DNA of 8,683 bases from CAYLZN01 sp964387935 (GTDB lineage: Bacteria > Acidobacteriota > Vicinamibacteria > Vicinamibacterales > JAFNAJ01): NCBI GenBank assembly GCA_964387935.1, contig CAYLZN010000253.1, positions 1-8,683 of the forward strand. The letters run 5' to 3'. Shown here in pieces: positions 6,711-8,683 of this stretch. The position numbers and the translations under genes are program-made. Each line of letters starts with the position of its first letter. The stretch's first letter is position 1. A model generated the notes under the pieces. It saw only the letters and a program-made list of their open reading frames with translations, did not search any database and was not told where the DNA came from.

Positions 6711-7667
6711 GTGACGATCGGGTTTCTCGGAGCGGGGCTGATGGGCGCCGGTTTCGTGCGGCGCATGATCAGGAACGGGCATGCGGTCCGCGGAGGCTGC
6801 ACGCGTGCTCGACGGCGCAGAGCGGATTCACGTGGCGCTGTCANNNNNNNNNNNNNNNNNNNNNNNNNNNNNNNNNNNNNNNNNNNNNNNNNNNNNNNNN
6901 NNNNNNNNNNNNNNNNNNNNNNNNNNNNNNNNNNNNNNNNNNNCGCGGAGGCTGCACGCGTGCTCGACGGCGCAGAGCGGATTCACGTGGCGCTGTCAGA
7001 CGATGCCGCGGTTGACGCCGTGCTCGAGTCGATTCGAGATGCGGTGCCGGCTGGGACCTGGATCGTCGATCACACGACTACGGCCCCGGGCCCGACGGCG
7101 GAGCGGGCGGCACGCTGGACGGCCCGCGGGCGCGTGTACCTCCACGCGCCCGTGTTCATGGGACCGAAGAACGCGGAGGACGGCACGGGCCTGATGCTCG
7201 TCTCCGGCGATCCAGGACGGATCGCCACGGTGCTGCCGTTTCTCGAGGCGATGACCTCGAAGGTGCTGCCGCTCGGCCCGAAGCCCGAGACCGCGGCCGC
7301 GTACAAGCTGTTCGGCAACCTCGCGATCCTCGGGTTCCAGGGGCTGGCGGGCGACGTGGCGCGGCTGGCGGCGGCCGTCGGGATTACCCCGACGGACGCG
7401 ATGACGCTGTTTGCCGAGTTCAACCCGGGGCGGATGTTCCCCGACTGGGCGGCCAAGGTCGCCAACGGACCCTACGATCCGCCGTCCTTCACCGCCTCGA
7501 TGGCCCGCAAGGACGTCCGACTCATGCTGGAGGAAGCCGCACGCCACGGGGTCGAGCTTGCGGTGATGCCCGCCGTGGCGCGCGTCTACGACGCGGCCCT
7601 CGCGCGTGGGGAGGGAGACCTCGACACGACCGCCGCATTCAGGGTCGTCTCACCGCGGGCCCGGTGA
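6711..7667 (+). CDS. 3-hydroxyisobutyrate dehydrogenase-like (beta-hydroxyacid dehydrogenase family) oxidoreductase, interrupted by assembly gap
   Basis: This is a cytosolic NAD(P)-dependent dehydrogenase of the beta-hydroxyacid family. The GTG start at 6711 has GAGAGGAG 6 nt upstream and leads directly into the Rossmann motif GFLGAGLMG (Gly7, Gly9, Gly12). After the gap the protein resumes with AEAARVLDGAERIHVALSDD, the usual end of the nucleotide-binding domain. It continues with the substrate loop APVFMGPKNAEDGT (family form DAPVSGG with an Ala/Gly-rich sequel; here His replaces Asp) and the catalytic Lys in YKLFGN (codon 7305-7307, Asn four residues on). The C-terminal helical domain is complete, including RKDVRLMLEEAA. 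The 100-N gap and the duplicated 55 bp replace part of the Rossmann domain. Translation of 6789-6843 in this frame is spurious, and by family comparison roughly 20-25 residues are missing. The physiological hydroxy acid is unknown. The stop is 13 nt from the stop of the converging small gene. Confidence 0.85.
   Translation: MTIGFLGAGLMGAGFVRRMIRNGHAVRGGCTRARRRRADSRGAVXXXXXXXXXXXXXXXXXXXXXXXXXXXXXXXXXXAEAARVLDGAERIHVALSDDAAVDAVLESIRDAVPAGTWIVDHTTTAPGPTAERAARWTARGRVYLHAPVFMGPKNAEDGTGLMLVSGDPGRIATVLPFLEAMTSKVLPLGPKPETAAAYKLFGNLAILGFQGLAGDVARLAAAVGITPTDAMTLFAEFNPGRMFPDWAAKVANGPYDPPSFTASMARKDVRLMLEEAARHGVELAVMPAVARVYDAALARGEGDLDTTAAFRVVSPRAR
6789..6843 (+). repeat. Left copy of a 55-bp exact repeat flanking the N gap
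   Basis: This copy is identical to 6944-6998 over all 55 bases and abuts the first N. In the reading frame of the dehydrogenase it encodes an Arg-rich nonsense stretch, whereas the right copy encodes a family-typical sequence. It is most likely a contig-end overlap and not a biological repeat. Confidence 0.9.
6844..6943. other. Assembly gap of exactly 100 N
   Basis: The run is exactly 100 N, the conventional placeholder for a gap of unknown size. Its true length is therefore not given by the sequence. Both flanks end in the same 55-mer, so the two contigs overlap and the gap may have no real length. Confidence 0.97.
6944..6998 (+). repeat. Right copy of the 55-bp exact repeat flanking the N gap
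   Basis: This copy starts directly after the last N and is read in frame from 6945 as the end of the Rossmann domain (AEAARVLDGAERIHVALS). It is probably the authentic copy. Confidence 0.9.
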
Positions 7668-7680
7668 CGATTCGAACGCG

Positions 7681-7878
7681 TTACACCCGCGCGCACTCGG
7701 GAACTTCCTCGAACACGCCGTGCGCGTAGGTCCAGCGGTCGCTGTCGTTGGTGGCCTGTGCCTGGAGGAACCACAGGTGCCAGTACGCCGCGAGCTCCTC
7801 GGTCGTCAGGTTTCGAAGATCCAGGTCTTCTTCGCTCAGGAACTCGTCACGCATCGGCGGCAGCGGATCGGTCGTCAT
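7681..7878 (-). CDS. Small acidic protein of unknown function, translationally coupled to the nucleotidyltransferase-like gene
   Basis: This protein has 65 residues. I do not recognise its family with confidence. The N-terminal third is strongly acidic (DEFLSEEDLDL, residues 11-21). It is followed by a predicted helix, NLTTEELAAYWHLWFLQAQA (23-42), rich in aromatic residues, then NDSDRW and a HGVFEEVP end. There is no signal peptide or membrane segment. The ATG at 7878 overlaps the TGA of the upstream gene as ATGA, and there is no good Shine-Dalgarno directly before it, so translation probably depends on re-initiation after the upstream gene. A tight pair of a nucleotidyltransferase-fold protein and a small acidic partner resembles a toxin-antitoxin or enzyme-adaptor arrangement, but this is inference. 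Protein-like composition, the coupling and the open frame together argue that it is real. Confidence 0.7.
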   Translation of the reverse strand: MTTDPLPPMRDEFLSEEDLDLRNLTTEELAAYWHLWFLQAQATNDSDRWTYAHGVFEEVPECARV

Positions 7879-8660
7879 GGCAGGGCACAAGGCAACACGC
7901 CCTCCGCACGCTCGGCGACGATCGCATGGGCCTGCAGGAGAGGCAGGTTGGCCGTGACCCGTGCCACCTCGGGCCAGGCCGCTGCCCAGTCCCGCGCCGC
8001 GTCCAGGTACGACTGGATCCGGCGCTCGTTGGCGTGCATGAGTTCCCGCCGTTCCGCGTCGAGTGCAGACTCCAGCGCCTCCACGCCCTCTGCCGCGTGG
8101 CGCAGCAGTGGCCGGCGCTCGCAGGCACGCGCCCACGCTTCGGGGTGCGCCTCGGCCACCCGGATCAGGTCACGCGCACTCCTCGACAGCAGGAGCTGAT
8201 CGGCGACCTCGGGAAGGCGTCGCGCCAGTTCGCCAATGACCGCGTAGTCCTTCTCGCGGTTGGTCTTCTTCAGTTCGGCCAACTCTCGAACGCCGAGCAC
8301 CGGAGGCGAGCACCACTCCGCGTCCACCCACGCCGCCGCCAGCGCCTCGGGTGAGAGCCGTGGCGGGCGCGTGACGAAATCCGTACGGAGACGCAGCGGA
8401 CCGTCCCGATACTCCAGGTGGGAGCTCCATCCACCGCTCAGCCACCGCGGATCCAGCGGCGCCCCGAACCGGTACGTCGCGCCGTGGGACGCCAGCGTGG
8501 CCAGGATGTGTCCAGTAGCCTCCGCGTCCTCCCGGAGAATCCAGTCTCCGTCCTTGCTCATGATGGCGAGCCCGTGCAGGACGACGGCCTGGCCACTGCT
8601 GATGATGGCGCGCGTACGGCCCTGGTTGAACTCCTCCGTCAGCCGGACGTAGACGTTCAC
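7875..8660 (-). CDS. Predicted nucleotidyltransferase-fold protein
   Basis: This is a 261-residue soluble protein. The N-terminal part fits the minimal nucleotidyltransferase signature: Ser22-Gly23, then HG at 29-30, then Asp37-Gly-Asp39-Trp (SKDGDW), and a later third carboxylate Asp94 in LRTDFV. The 13 residues between Gly23 and Asp37 fall in the usual spacing. A downstream KKTNREKD (131-138) resembles the Lys-x-x-x-Arg-x-Lys-Asp stretch of AbiEii-like and related uncharacterised nucleotidyltransferases. Residues about 140-261 are Ala/Leu/Glu/Arg-rich and probably helical. No substrate can be named. The GTG at 8660 is the only credible start: an in-frame TAG lies 12 nt upstream, no ATG precedes the motif, and no Shine-Dalgarno is seen. 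The gene overlaps the following small gene by 4 bp. The alternative is a catalytically inactive relative or another alpha/beta fold; the Gly inside DxD is slightly unusual. Confidence 0.6.
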   Translation of the reverse strand: MNVYVRLTEEFNQGRTRAIISSGQAVVLHGLAIMSKDGDWILREDAEATGHILATLASHGATYRFGAPLDPRWLSGGWSSHLEYRDGPLRLRTDFVTRPPRLSPEALAAAWVDAEWCSPPVLGVRELAELKKTNREKDYAVIGELARRLPEVADQLLLSRSARDLIRVAEAHPEAWARACERRPLLRHAAEGVEALESALDAERRELMHANERRIQSYLDAARDWAAAWPEVARVTANLPLLQAHAIVAERAEGVLPCALP

Positions 8661-8683
8661 GAGTCGAGCCTAGCACAGGCCGC
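8661..8683 (-). promoter_or_regulatory. Candidate extended -10 for a leaderless transcript
   Basis: On the minus strand TGTGCTAGGCT contains a -10-like TAGGCT at 8667-8672 with an upstream TGTG. Six bases separate it from the GTG at 8660, so transcription would begin at or next to the start codon. That agrees with the absence of a Shine-Dalgarno site. The -35 would lie outside the window. Confidence 0.4.

Noticed and set aside
6587..6802. N-terminal extension of the SDR gene up to 6802
   Set aside because: It would overlap the start of the divergent dehydrogenase gene and bury the twin-arginine leader. GAGGAG before 6586 sets the start.
6789..6998. The 55-bp duplication as a biological direct repeat or mobile-element target duplication
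   Set aside because: The gap is exactly 100 N, the repeat abuts it on both sides, and 55 bp is far longer than target-site duplications. A contig overlap explains it better.
7651..7666. CACCG/CGGTG hairpin near the end of the dehydrogenase gene as a terminator
   Set aside because: The stem is only 5 bp, overlaps the stop codon and is not followed by a T-rich stretch on either strand.
7879..8136. Longer start for the small acidic protein, giving 151 residues
   Set aside because: The added 86 residues are an Arg/Gly/Ala-rich out-of-frame reading of the nucleotidyltransferase-like gene. The ATGA coupling gives a natural start at 7878.

Overview
The window is very GC-rich, densely coded bacterial DNA with short intergenic gaps, Sec- and Tat-exported enzymes and Shine-Dalgarno sites before most genes. 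It looks like a draft or metagenome-assembled contig, because it holds a run of exactly 100 N flanked by an identical 55-bp repeat. No marker gene fixes the taxon. A high-GC, polymer-degrading soil bacterium such as an acidobacterium is plausible, but this is only inference.

Layout. The left 5.4 kb is an esterase island. Three genes run leftward as a likely operon: an exported CE1-type esterase (start 3988), a second paralogue (start 2685), and a tannase/feruloyl esterase family enzyme (start 1426) whose C-terminus lies beyond the left edge. A third CE1-type paralogue (4197-5435) diverges from them across a 208-bp regulatory region that holds three copies of a 12-bp direct repeat, CCGG-N-TCGTRAC. 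All three CE1 paralogues share the layout signal peptide, E-set/CBM48-like N-domain, alpha/beta-hydrolase with Ser-Asp-His. All four enzymes appear to be secreted. Together they would remove phenolic (feruloyl, galloyl or similar) or acyl esters outside the cytoplasm, though the substrates are not proven by sequence.

The middle holds a leftward extended-SDR/epimerase-like gene with a twin-arginine leader (5444-6586), tail-to-tail with the third esterase. Divergent from it is a 3-hydroxyisobutyrate-dehydrogenase-like gene (6711-7667) that carries the assembly gap. The 124-bp region between them has two candidate -10 boxes and a tandem CCGAGACT repeat.

The right end holds a two-gene leftward unit joined by an ATGA overlap: a protein with nucleotidyltransferase-fold motifs (7875-8660), possibly leaderless, and a 65-residue acidic protein of unknown function (7681-7878). 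This pair is the least explained part of the window. The coding stretches otherwise leave little unexplained sequence, and no RNA gene, insertion sequence, CRISPR array or convincing terminator was seen.
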